Source: Cercophora sp. LCS_1 (Eukaryota; Ascomycota; Sordariomycetes; Sordariales; Lasiosphaeriaceae). From it: a DNA stretch of 64,000 nt. The notes under the pieces were generated by a model. The model saw nothing but the letters and a program-made list of their open reading frames with translations. It was not told where the DNA came from and searched no databases. A program made the position numbers and the translations under genes. The stretch lies in the NCBI GenBank assembly GCA_036250225.1, contig JAPZLL010000002.1, forward strand, positions 744,001-808,000, given 5' to 3'. Within the stretch, counting starts at the first letter, position 1. Every line of letters begins with the position of its first letter. Below are positions 10,010 to 21,038 of the stretch, piece after piece.

Positions 10010-11230
10010 TACTCGATTCTGCTTGTGCGAATGCGCGTTGGTGTGCGAGGGTCAAAAGAGGGTAGCGTCGAGCTTGGTGCCGACGATGTCCAGATAAGAG
10101 GGCGGCGATATCGTGATAAATGCTCGGCAGGGACACCAAACACTGCTGGTCAAAAATGTGGAGGTTTGGTTTTGCTCAGAAAGACTCCCTGGACAGGTCC
10201 CCTCCCGTGTGACGAGACATATCACCTGGCAACTGCCATCCCCATTTTCCTCGTGCGGGTGGCGACGCAGGCAGGCGACCTGCTTCCGTGACTTGGTGGA
10301 GAACAGGTGCAAGAGGTACGAATGGGCAACGCGAGGGAACTGGCAGGCTAGGGCGGAAAGAGCACTCTGGTCATATTGCAGGCGGGTTGGCTGGTTGGGT
10401 CGAGTGAGACAGGTGGGCAGGCGGAGGTTGTCGAGGCGAACAAACGAAAAATGCGAAAATGATTCATGAACGGGAATGCAACCGAAAGGGCCAAACAGAC
10501 ACCCAAAATCCGGCACCCGGCACCCGGCTAGCGCATCGTGCCGTGGGACCCCTCCTGGGCAACGCAACGCTACCTAGCTCTAGCCTAGCTCAGGGTGTCC
10601 CGACAAATGAGGCCGGAATAGGTGAAGCACGGCCATTTGCGATTTGCGAGAGCAGCTTTCGAGTGAGACCGATGCGAAGAGCTGAGTCCGTGCCGACGCC
10701 GACTTACGCGACTCGGACGCCCAACGGTGAGCGGTGCTATGACGTAACCTTAAACACGCCTTACTCGCGCGTGCGCGATGCCAAGCGCTGCCTCCGTGCT
10801 TAGGTATCATTCTGTCTGCCATAGTGCCAACACGGAAGAAGCTCGTGCCTGACGCCGCTCTGGCCTGCAAATGGAAATGGGCTGGGAAAAGGGCGACGAC
10901 AATCAAACAGACACAAATGCCCAGGCGCACTGCAGCATCACAGACACACTAATGTAGGGGAGTGATGCAGCACTGCCAAGGTCAACGTTCGAGCCTCCGG
11001 GGCGTGCCCAGACTGCGGCGTTGCACCTCTCCCACAGGGCTGGTCGCGTGTTGGCGCCTCGCGTGTTGGCGCCTCGCGTCATCGCGGTTGCATGATGGGG
11101 TGCTGCACTCCGGATCGCTTCATTTTATTCTCACACCTATCAACGCCAGGCCTCTGTCCCTCGCCCGTTTTCTTACCGACGCCGCTACAGTGAAACAAGT
11201 AAAATATAAACAGTCTTACGGGCTATACGT
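10010..11230. other. intergenic between hypothetical gene and phosphatase 3' end
   Basis: About 1.2 kb. The left part is the upstream region of the minus-strand hypothetical gene; the right part is the 3' flank of the phosphatase gene. It holds a perfect 15-nt tandem duplication (GCGTGTTGGCGCCTC, twice, near 11046-11075) and a CGGCACC tandem near 10511-10526. No gene seen. Confidence 0.5.
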
Positions 11231-14200
11231 TCATGTCGGCTTCAGTGCTTCCCAGCCGCCCATCTCTGGGGCCGTGTCGTCGCCCAGGAGGTCGATTGCC
11301 TGTGACTTCCTCGGCGCCGGGGGAGCCGGCTTCTGCTCTCCCACGGGCTTTTGCGGCAGTACCATCGCAGATTTCTGTGCGGGTAGTGGCGGTTTCCTCT
11401 CTAGATTCGCAAGTCCAACCAGCCCAACAGCTCCAGGGCGGGTTCCTTGCCCCAGCCTGGCAATGCTTGCGCTGCTCGCTGCCCGTCTTGGTAGTTGCTG
11501 TGATGCAACGGTGTTGTTTCCATTTGCGACTCCATTCCTGGGCGGAAGGACTGGGGCGCTGGTCAAGCTGGAAATAGTCCCTTGTAACCCTGCGGCTGAC
11601 CGGCGAGGACCCTGGAGGGCGGGCCGCGGGCTCTCTTGCCGAGCCATCACAGCAGGTGCGATAGTTGCGGCAGTGCTCCTAGCTGGCGGAGACGGGGCGG
11701 CCAGATGCGCGGGTTTCTTAGCCACCGGCGGCGGACCTTTCGACTTCGTGGTTGCTTGAGAACTTATCGATGCCGTGCTGGCTGAAGGTGAAGACGTCGG
11801 AGCTGATTTGCTCGCCAGCGGCGGCGCCGGCACTGGCTTTCTGGCATGGAGCTGAGTGATTGAAGATGTTGTTAGGGATGACCCGTTGCCGAGAGCGGTT
11901 TGCCTTCGAGGCGGAGGTGGGGGTGGAGGGCCATCCATCTGGCCTGTCGTTGATTCCTCTCCGATCTGCAACCTGCCGATCTTGACGGGCAGAGACGCGG
12001 GATCATAAGGAGGAGGAAGTTTCCTTGGGGCTGTGCTTGATGCCGAGGATGACAGAAGAGTAGAAAGGTTGACGTGTTCGAACGGCGACGTCGACATGTT
12101 GGAGAAGGATGACATGCGGGATTCCGACCTTGGAATATTAACCCAGTCGGATTCGTCGGTTGGTGCGTAGGGGTTCGAAGGTCTTTTCGGGTTCAAGATG
12201 GCCTTGTGCGCCGGATTTTCCGGCTTCGGTGGGCTGATTGAGGACCGCGCCATCTGTCCGTTGTCTAACCACCATTTTCGGCGATCCGAACTGGCCGGTG
12301 GGAGACCCGGCTCGACAGCGTCATACCCAATCAGATCCTCATCCTCAGACTCATCGGCGGCAAGGTTCGCCGTATCACCCCCAACCTCCACCCTTCTCCG
12401 CTCATAAATCTCGCGGCTGATTTTGTTGCGGAGTCTCTCGTCGACAATGTTAACCGTGCACTCAAACGAGGCATAGACCGGTCTGTGATCAGAGAACCGC
12501 AGTGGCGCCGAGTTGTAGGAGAGTTGACGTAGATTTGTTCCTTTTCGCAGCACTCGATCCGTCCAGGCCGGTATCCGGGCTTTTTCTCTGGTAGGGGGTT
12601 AACGCTTAGCTTTTCTTCAAGGGCGCGGGCAATACTTACGAGCTGTCGTAGTCGTCGGTACCCACATCAAACTTGTAGGTGGGCATAAATGTGATCCTGG
12701 ATTCCGAGTAATATTGGAAGGCGAGCCCGTTCACCATCTGGATGTTGAGCTGCGCTGCATCAGTAATGGCCGGGTCTTGGTGTGTTGGGGCATCTGACCT
12801 GATCATTCTCGTACAACTTGTCAATGTTTTGTTTCCTGACCAGTTCTTTGGCCATCTCAAGACCTAGACCAATCCGATAGTTAAAATCGCCAAACCATAT
12901 AACCGAATCTGTGGCGAGTTAGTCCCACTAGATGCTCGACGTGGCACGCCATGCTACTTACCGTGGTCGCCTATGCTTCGATTCCTCTGGAAATGGAGGC
13001 CATGATCAATGGTTGCATAGTCTCTGTTTCGCTCATCGTAATTGCTGAACCCTGCTGCCAAGTGCGCAGTCACAAAGCAGATGGGCGTATTTGCGTAGTC
13101 CATGCGGATTGCAACCGCCCCCTTATTCCCTGCCATCCCTTGGAGGCCCGTCTTCTTCACACTGCCCTCTACATTTTTGATGTTGTGTAGCACAGAAGCT
13201 CTCACAAAGATGCAAAGGGCAGCGCCTACCAACTGACCGCTCCGTAGTAAGACGTATTTATCGTCGCCAGTTCTGTTGTAACGTCGGTCAAGTGTTCGCT
13301 TGATCGCCTGCTCCCACAACTGCTTCCTCATCGGGTCACTGTTCATAATCTGTTGAGGGTTTAGCTCAACGATCTCCTGGAACCCCACAGCAACGATCTC
13401 TGGCTGAATATGTCCAAGCTCGGGCGGGCAAAGCCATGGGGACAGATCCTCATCGATGCCCTCCGTGCGGCCGTTTAAGTTGAATGTGCCAATCCATCTA
13501 GTTGCATCAGTATTTCGACGATGTCTCCCGAGGTCTGTAACACTCACATATGTATCTTCTTGCTGCTCGAGAATTCCGCGCTTCTTCGCTGCAACTCCCT
13601 GGCAACATGATCGCTAATCGGGTCAAACAGGATGACCGGGGATTGTCCCATTAACCGCCCCAGAAGCGTGTCGATGGTGTTCTGACGGAATTTGTCCTGG
13701 AAATTATTGTAGTACAGCCTGGTGGCAGATTTACGAACATCCGCAATAGCTCCTGCTAGTGACATTTTCCCGGTGCGAGTGAACGATGACTTCAATGCCC
13801 CAGTACCAGCGTAGATCTTGGAGAGGGAATCTCCGTTGTCAGCCCAAAGGTTGGCATGCCGAGACCAAAAGTCGGACGCGGCATACTCTCCTCTGTGGCC
13901 AAGAAAAGCTTCGACAGCCATCTGGGAGATGATTGTCTGGATCAAGTTCGTCCGATCCAGGCAATCCAGGCAGTTTGTTCTGAAAACGCCCTCCTGTTGA
14001 AGAACAACAACATACCGGCGTCCTCTGGAGCCAGAAGATCTCTCTCCTGACTCCCCTAACTCATCTGATTCCTGAGCAAGGTAGTATGCAAAGCCATCGG
14101 CCGAGTTCTCTATGTAGCGTCGTATCTGGTTTGCTGCCTCGTAGCCTTGTGGGCCTTTCGTCTCGGCGTGAAAATCATACTCGGTCTGCGTAAGCAAGGC

Positions 14201-15537
14201 GTGGTCGCGGGATTGGCTACCGCCAGGGTGGCTCAGCGGACAGTGTTGGATAGCACGGCGGTAGTATGATGTGAGTTCAAACTCTCCGGGCTTTGTGGCA
14301 CTGAGCAGGTTCACGACATGCACAGCACCATAGGCCTGTTCCAGATCTGCAAAATGTTTGTCAAATGCTGGCTGGGTTCCATCCTCAGAGCGGGTGACTG
14401 TAATCTTTTGCTGTCCAGGCATAAGACCAGCCTGCTGTTCCCAAAATATTGGAACGGAGCCCCGCACCTGCGCGTACGAAAAAACGATCCCGGATGGACT
14501 CCAATACGTTGTCTCCGTCTCGACAAAGTTGGCTACATTTCCATCATCGTCGATACCGCGCGAGTTGAACCTCGTGCCGGCCCTTCTGCACGAGAGCCGG
14601 GAGATGATAGTCAGGTAAGAGGGCAGACCCGTCTTTGCCGAGCTCAATGGCGCCGATGCTTGGGTCAGGGGCCAACTCCTGCAGAAGCCGCGGATCGCAG
14701 AGGTTAGTATCCGTGAGACATCGAGTGCGTCCCGTTCCTGCTGCTGCAGACGAGAACGGAACTCGACGAGGGGTTGGACCATAAACGAATTCCACAAGAA
14801 TGATTCATCAAAGTTGTCAATATCAAAAGAGACGGCATCCGCTGGCCTTGAGTGGTGTCAGTCGAAGGTTCTTTAGCTAATCGGAGGGTTCTATACCTAT
14901 CTTGCATGCGGTTGGTAACGTCAAAGTCGGTACTGTAGTAAAATGACCCGTCACTGAGGAGCTTTTGTAGCTCTAAGCATGGATGTTCCAATGGGACATC
15001 TCGACGGCCGAGACTTTGTCCATAGACCGATACAGCATCAGAATCGAGGTCGTACGGATCAACAGACACAACATCGTCGTACTTGGCCGAATTCAAGCAG
15101 AAAAACTGGACACCCTCGATCTTTTCAACCGTTTCGCCCGGCCGAACTGTCGCAACTCTTGCCGCCTGCGTGATAACGCAGAGGAAAATGTCCGCCTCCA
15201 CCGATATCAACCCTAGTGTGCCGTATATGGGCCGTGGTGTCAAGGGGCGGTAGTCGGCAAGGAGTTTGTTCGCGGTAGGCGAGAATTCGACCATGCATTT
15301 CGGTGACCCGCCGTCAACGGAGGATCGCGGGCGTGCGGAGGGAACTGAGGATAGTGATCCATTAGCAATGGATTCGCCGGTGGTTGTGCTGTGTCGGAGG
15401 ATCAAGGCGTGGGTCGGGGAGGCTATCGCGATCGCTCGATGGGGATATTCGCGGATGAGGACCTGGCTGGACTTTTCCGAGGGTGGCGCCTGACCACTCC
15501 AGAGTGCCGACGGTGGCGGGTTGTAATTGTATTCCAT
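11231..15537 (-). CDS. synaptojanin-like inositol polyphosphate 5-phosphatase with SAC domain
   Basis: Six exons on the minus strand (15537-14897, 14846-13548, 13497-12962, 12908-12799, 12749-12640, 12587-11231), all frames joining, 1350 aa. It dephosphorylates phosphoinositides, mainly PI(4,5)P2, at plasma membrane, endosomes and endocytic sites, like yeast Inp51-53. The N-terminal SAC domain carries the CX5R-type catalytic motif TNCLDCLDRTN near residue 505 plus CRRAGTRFNSRGIDDDGNVANF before it. The 5-phosphatase domain starts WIGTFNLNGR and includes GFQEIVELNPQQ, GNKGAVAIRM, TAHLAAG, WFGDFNYRIG and FSDHRPVYASF, so all catalytic blocks are present. The last 350 residues are Pro/Ser-rich with PPPPPPPR and PPVAKKP motifs that would bind SH3 partners, ending DDTAPEMGGWEALKP. 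Start: first ATG (MEYNYNPPP). All introns are about 50-110 nt with good GT-AG signals. Confidence 0.94.
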
Positions 15538-17269
15538 GCTTGGCAGCGGCCTAACCACGCAGAACAACCAATATGGGACAGGGTGGAAGATCTAGGTTTC
15601 GCATAGCTCTGGCGGGTTTGCCCTGAAATCACGAGTTGCTGTTTGCCGGGGCCTGATTTACCGAAATCCACGGCCGCCTCCGTGGTAAACTCTTAGTGTC
15701 TCGGCGACCGCCGTGTTAGAATTATCTGCGGTCTGATCAAGTCACAGTACGGGGAGGCGGTGTTTAGGTTCGAACGGAAGGCGCATTGTTAAGTTGTCGG
15801 GTGTGAGGAGCTGGTCCGAAAGACCACATCTGGCGGGATTGGGATTCGCTGTGCTGTGATGACGGCTAGCATCAAGTGCCCAAGCCCGTGCTCTGCCCAG
15901 CTGGAATGGAAGCCAGCACCCAGCATTTCAGCCGCCTCCCCCACCACTCTGGGCGCGGGGTCCCCACGACCCCACCAAAAAATCTAGACTCCCGTCCCTT
16001 AGGTGTTTTCTTTGTCACAATGCTTCGAGATTGCCAAAGCCAGGAAATCAGGAAGCTCGTCTCAAAGGCACTCGTAGATATCTCACAAACAATGCGATCC
16101 AAAGGAGTGTCTGGCAAGCATCCTTTATCAAGGTAGGTTGCTGCCCTCGAGGTTTTTGCATTGTAGTGGACCGACGCTTCGGCTCATGAGCATCCACTAA
16201 CTGCCCTTTCTCATGATGTATTTTGCATTGAACGTAGTCCAACGCTCTCGATCCAGGGGGTAGGGTACGTATGCACCTGCGAAAGTGCGCAGGTCCACGT
16301 AGACATCCCACTTTCGGGTACCCTATCCCCACGATCATGGCCGACGAGAGGTAGGGTCAAGTACCTGACATCGGAGACAGCCTCCAATGCGGTGGGACGG
16401 TGTTCTCTACAACGAGCTCATCAAGACAACCCAACAGCATTTTGTATGCTCTGGTCAGGAGGCTCAATGTGTGGGCCACAGCAAGCGCTGGCGACTTCGT
16501 TTGATGGCTCGGGTCTGGATCCTCTACCTGACCGTTTGACCAAAAAGCAAGTCTATCCAAGACGAAAGGAAAGCACACTGTTGAAATAGACGTTCGTGCC
16601 AAGTGCGTTGCGGGTGATTGGAAAAATACCAAAGCATGTAAAATAGTGAGAGTGAAGCAGAAAATAATGCACGAAAAATAATGAGGCTCAGCGTTTGAGA
16701 GACCATGGGTACGCTGGTCAAGGCTTCAGATTATACAATATAGTGAGATCATACTCTCTGAGAGAGTCATCCTCTTCCTATCATAATTTGTGCGGAATCA
16801 TCACAAGCCTATTTAGTGAAGAGAAGAAGTGAGGAGTGGTCGATTTGCAAAGCTTTTATTTGCGAAGCGGCTTACCTAACCCATGCCCCACTCATGCGCC
16901 GCTTCCCATAAGCTGTGGTTTTGATTGGCCGCGCTCTGTGAAACGATCGGGAGCCCGCTAAGCTTGCTGCCGACGAGCAGTCTTGTTGTTGGCTTTCTTG
17001 GATCTGACCCGTGCGTCGCCGCGCTCCATCTAGCCTGAGCTTTTTGGCTTCACTCTCGCAGCTTTTCCCGTCTGCACCTCCAGCCGCTCGACATTTCCAA
17101 TTCACCCACTTCAACCCGCGTTCCGACATACTCTCGAGCTCAATAGTTGCACCGTGCCGGTTGCTGCGAATTGAATCTCGCAAGAGTAACAATTGATCGC
17201 GCAACCAAAACAACTCGACTTGACCCCCAACGGCTTTCTACCTTGCCAAGCACATCTCACATCGCAACC
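15538..17269. other. intergenic between divergent phosphatase and PRP39 genes
   Basis: About 1.7 kb of shared upstream region for the minus-strand phosphatase and plus-strand PRP39. No coding sequence is supportable. It contains the inverted repeat at 16256-16330 and a palindromic CTCTCTGAGAGAG near 16754. Confidence 0.5.
16256..16330. repeat. nested inverted repeat (75 bp, hairpin-forming)
   Basis: The arms GGGGGTAGGGTAC (16256-16268) and GTACCCTATCCCC (16318-16330) pair over 13 positions with one G-T pair. Inside, CGAAAGTG (16280-16287) is the exact complement of CACTTTCG (16309-16316), and ACCTGCG / CGCAGGT form an alternative 7-bp hairpin. The two inner pairings are mutually exclusive. 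It may be a structured transcript, a small foldback element or a protein-binding site. Confidence 0.6.
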
Positions 17270-19620
17270 ATGGCAGATCTTGGTAACTACGGGGGCTCTG
17301 ATGAAGAGAATGCCGAAATCAAGACTCTCAAACAAGAACTTGTAAGCTCACTGTTGGCTCCCCTCGGGGGGGGGCAACAGCGCTCCGTCTGCCGAGTCGG
17401 AAAATCATTGACAAGTGTTTTGCGACGCAGCTCGAGAAGCCTGACGACTTCGAAATATGGGAGAAGCTTATCCGCTTGTGTGAGAGCCTCGAGGGTGGCT
17501 TGAACAGAAACTCCAGCCCTCAGGCGCTGGCAACTCTACGCGACACCTACGATGCGTTCCTCCTCAAGTTCCCTCTTCTTTTCGGCTACTGGAAGAAGTA
17601 TGCCGACCTTGAGTTCAACATAGCAGGCCCTGAGTCGGCTGAGATGGTATGTAGAGAAAAGGGGTAGAATGATAGTATCGAGAACTGACGACGCGCGTAG
17701 GTGTACGAGAGAGGATGCGCTAGCATCACAAACTCCGTCGATCTCTGGACCAGCTACTGCGCATTCAAGATGGATACAACTCACACACCTCAACTTGTGA
17801 GAGAGTAAGTAATGGCCGAGGATTTCCTTCCCCAACCCGTGACCACTTCTCACGCAGCAAATCCCGCGAGCTACTCACTAGCCGCGTGCGACTCCCGCGA
17901 TTTACGAGGCACCTGAACCACCCAAACATGGTGAGAAACACCAAAGGCAATCATCCTGTGCTAGGATCGTCCTCTCACATTCTATCAGGCTCTACTGGGC
18001 AGCCGCAGATAATCCTCGCTTCTTGACCCCCTACCACTTTCAGTTCGCACAAGCTTGAGATGCAGATGGTTGCTTTGGATGGACTCGTCACGCACACAAA
18101 GTTCCCCTCTTGTATTTGACGTCCCCTCCCACCCCACCACTTCCCTCTACCGATTTCTGTGTATGTTTCTAACTTCGATCGCAGGTTGTTTGAGCGTGCG
18201 GCGGAGCATGTCGGTCTCGACTTTCTCGCCCATCCTTTCTGGGACAAATACATCGAGTATGAGGAGCGACAAGAGGCACCCGAGAACATTTTCGCGATTC
18301 TGAAGCGTGTCATCCACATTCCGATGCATCAATACGCTCGTTACTATGAGCGTCTTCGACAACTCGCCCACAGCAGACCCCTGACCGAGATCGCATCGCC
18401 CGAAGAGTTGGCTCGTTTCTGGCAAGAAGTTCAAGACGAGGCCCGGCAGCATAATGTGCAGAAATCAGACCTCGAACTAGAGCGTGATGTCAGAACAAAG
18501 ATCGACACGCATTTCTACCAATACTTCCAGGCAACACAGGTCGAGACCACCAAGAGATGGACTTATGAGTCTGAGATCAAGCGTCCGTACTTCCACGTCA
18601 CTGAACTAGAAGAGTCGCAACTCGCAAATTGGCGCAAGTATCTCGATTTCGAGTCAGAACAGGACAGCAACTACGCCCGCATTGTGGCCTTGTATGAAAG
18701 ATGCTTGGTCACATGCGCGTTCTATGACGAATTCTGGCTGAGGTATGCGCGCTGGATGTCGGAGCAGGATGACAAGGAGGCCGAGGTGCGCAACATCTAC
18801 CTCCGCGCCTCCACAATGTTCGTCCCGATCAGCAGACCGGCCATCCGGCTCCAGTTCGCCCTGTTTGAGGAGAAGTGCGAGCGTGTTGGCGTTGCCGAAG
18901 AGATCTACAAGGGCATCTTAGGGACTCTTCCCGACAGTATCGAGACTGTTGTTGCATGGGCGAGCATGCGGCGTCGGCAGGAGGGGCTCGATGCAGCGAT
19001 TGATGTCCTGAGGACACAAATCGACTCACCCGATGTCGATACTTACACCAAGGCTGCTGTGGCTGCTGAGTGGGCCACCATGCTGTGGGAGATCAAGGGT
19101 GCCGCCGATGAAGCGAGAGCCATCTTTACCACGAACAAGCAATGGTGTGCCGACAGTCGTTACTTCTGGCAGAAGTGGTTTGACTTTGAGCTCGCTCAGC
19201 CCACCGACCCCTCAGTTGAGGCAGAGACCCATGCACGCATCAAGAATGTATACACGGAAATGCGCGATAGAACCCGCCTTCCGCGGAATGTCAAGAGGGC
19301 TTTAGGCATCAACTTTCTCCGCTTTCTCTATAAGCGTTCAGGAAAGGATGCAGCAGCAGAATTCTTGGCTCTAGACCGTGAGCTGAACGGGTATGGCACT
19401 TCTCCTCCAATTTTCCCCCGATCCAATGCGTCCGAGTGGACTGACCCAAAACAGACCGAATCCTACTGCCGTTACCCGCAAGGCCGGGGCCGAAGGAACC
19501 GTGGCGCACGGTGAGCTCGATCAAGATGCCTGCCTTAGAGCGGCTAGGACATACGTCGACTTCTTCCAGCTCCACGAAGAGCCCAACTCGAATGCCACTG
19601 GTGTCGCGTCATTTCACTGA
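17270..19620 (+). CDS. PRP39: pre-mRNA processing factor 39 (U1 snRNP, HAT repeats)
   Basis: Five exons (17270-17341, 17431-17646, 17701-17804, 18185-19390, 19455-19620) give 587 aa. PRP39 is a U1 snRNP component that helps commit pre-mRNA to splicing by stabilising 5' splice-site recognition in the nucleus. The sequence is a series of half-a-TPR (HAT) helices: FEIWEKLIRLCE, FGYWKKYADLEFNIAG, VDLWTSYCAFKM, HPFWDKYIEYEER, ANWRKYLDFESEQ, DEFWLRYARWMSEQ, IRLQFALFEEKCERVG, RYFWQKWFDFELAQP. These are diagnostic, and FERAAEHVGLDFLAHPFWDKY matches the family core. Length is close to the fungal norm. The intron at 17805-18184 is 380 nt, several times longer than the others, and contains a decoy exon (separate entry). 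Using the strong TTCTAAC branch site and GATCGCAG acceptor joins VRE to LFERAA in frame. Confidence 0.9.
17858..17930 (+). other. candidate poison exon inside PRP39 intron 3
   Basis: The 73-nt segment is bounded by a good acceptor (TTCTCACGCAG) and donor (GTGAGA), and is preceded by a plausible 53-nt intron beginning GTAAGT. Including it and then splicing to the exon at 18185 shifts the frame and reaches TGA within three codons (GTT GTT TGA). That fits a nonsense-mediated-decay exon, but use is unproven. Confidence 0.4.
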
Positions 19621-21038
19621 TTCACTATCGCTGTGTGGTCAGGTTTTGACTACGACAAACAAGTCTGAGCCACAGCAACATTGCCAGGTGTGTTATTAGT
19701 GTTTTCTTATTGTATTCAGTAGGGTGGTTGGATTGCTAGCCAACGCTGGGCTGTCTCAAGGCTTAGTCTGGAGTGATGGGTCAACTGGGTTCTTTTCATA
19801 CGATTCACCGAGGTTTACTATACACTTGATCAAAGGAATTGGGCGTCGAAAAGGAGGGAGCGGGTTGGGAAACCTTTCTGCGATTTAGTCCGTTCGGGGC
19901 ATGGTGAACAGGTTATGGGTGGAGGAGAGGTGCCTTGGTTCTTTTGGCGATATCGGATTATAGCCCATGGTGATTTTTGTGCGCTGTGTTAGTGTACGCC
20001 TGTGAATCAAACATATTGTACCGTATCCCCCCTTACTCAGACCGTGACATGGAGTGGCGACTTGATTGCCTGTTGTCGGGACTAACCCCTGGAGCGACAA
20101 ATCGGTAGGTAGTTGCGTCCCGGCCGATTCAGCGCCTCCGACACCAAAAACAGTCCGAATGTTTCTGGGGCCCGTTTTGTCATTCGCCATGCTTGACTTT
20201 GGTGGTCAATCGAAAAGCAAGGTGGGATCATGAGGACTTGGGAGCACGAAGACGCTGGTCAGGGCATGCCAAGACCGTTGGACGGCTTGGTCCCTGCCAA
20301 CCCCTGTCAACATCAAGCTCCCTTCCCCAGACTCTGAGCGACCCGCCCGATCTTGCATGGTCGGCCGGGAAAGGAATCGGGGAATTCGCAGCAAGGGAAT
20401 TCACCCGGTTTTTCTAAAAGGATAGACAGTTTCCCACACATAACGTCGGGCATTATTTCTCTCCCCGTACTTGACATTACCCGGTGTCCGGTTAGTCTGG
20501 GGTACAGGAAGCCATCCAACCTGCGACGCACTGTCGATTCCGTGCATAGTTGGAAAGCTTCGGCAGCAATTCTAGGTGGCATCGACAAGGAACCAAAATG
20601 TGTCCTTACAAGAAGACACTCGCCTGCAGCGGGAGAAGGCCCTTTTCGCGCGGTAGCGGCCTTAAATCCAGGGGAATGCGCCCTGAACACAGATGTCGTC
20701 CAATGATTCGCATCTCCCTTGCATCTGCATTGCAGCTGGAAGCTGGAAGTTCGGCACGGCGAACAGCCCCTGCTTGCCCAGACCAGTCTTTGCCCAATAC
20801 TGCCAAGCCTGCTAGGATTGGTGACAACTCCACACTTTGTCTCGCGTCTGTGGTGCTCCTTCTCTTTTCTTGTTCGCATGTGTTCCTGCGGGAGGTCGAG
20901 TGTTCACAGCTTTTGACCCCGTTGCCACTGCGGCGTGTCATGACGCGAAGCGGCGTCGTTTTCACTTGAGTTCTCCTGACGCTGCCAGCTGAGCGAGGTC
21001 CGCGACTCCGGCTTGGCTGAGGCCACCTTGGGCGGAAA
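19621..21038. other. intergenic, PRP39 3' flank and GH125 gene promoter
   Basis: 1.4 kb without a supportable gene. Short open frames on both strands lack protein-like composition. Confidence 0.5.

Noticed and set aside
10052..10567. 171-codon minus-strand frame upstream of the hypothetical gene
   Set aside because: Cys/Leu/Pro-rich random-looking translation; it sits where the leader of the hypothetical gene is expected.
10962..11759. A 265-codon plus-strand frame overlapping the phosphatase C-terminus
   Set aside because: It overlaps the proline-rich 3' exon of the phosphatase in antisense. Low-complexity Pro codons leave the opposite strand free of stops.
15700..15790. GGTTCGAAC word considered as a tRNA B box
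   Set aside because: No acceptor, D or anticodon stems can be built around it.
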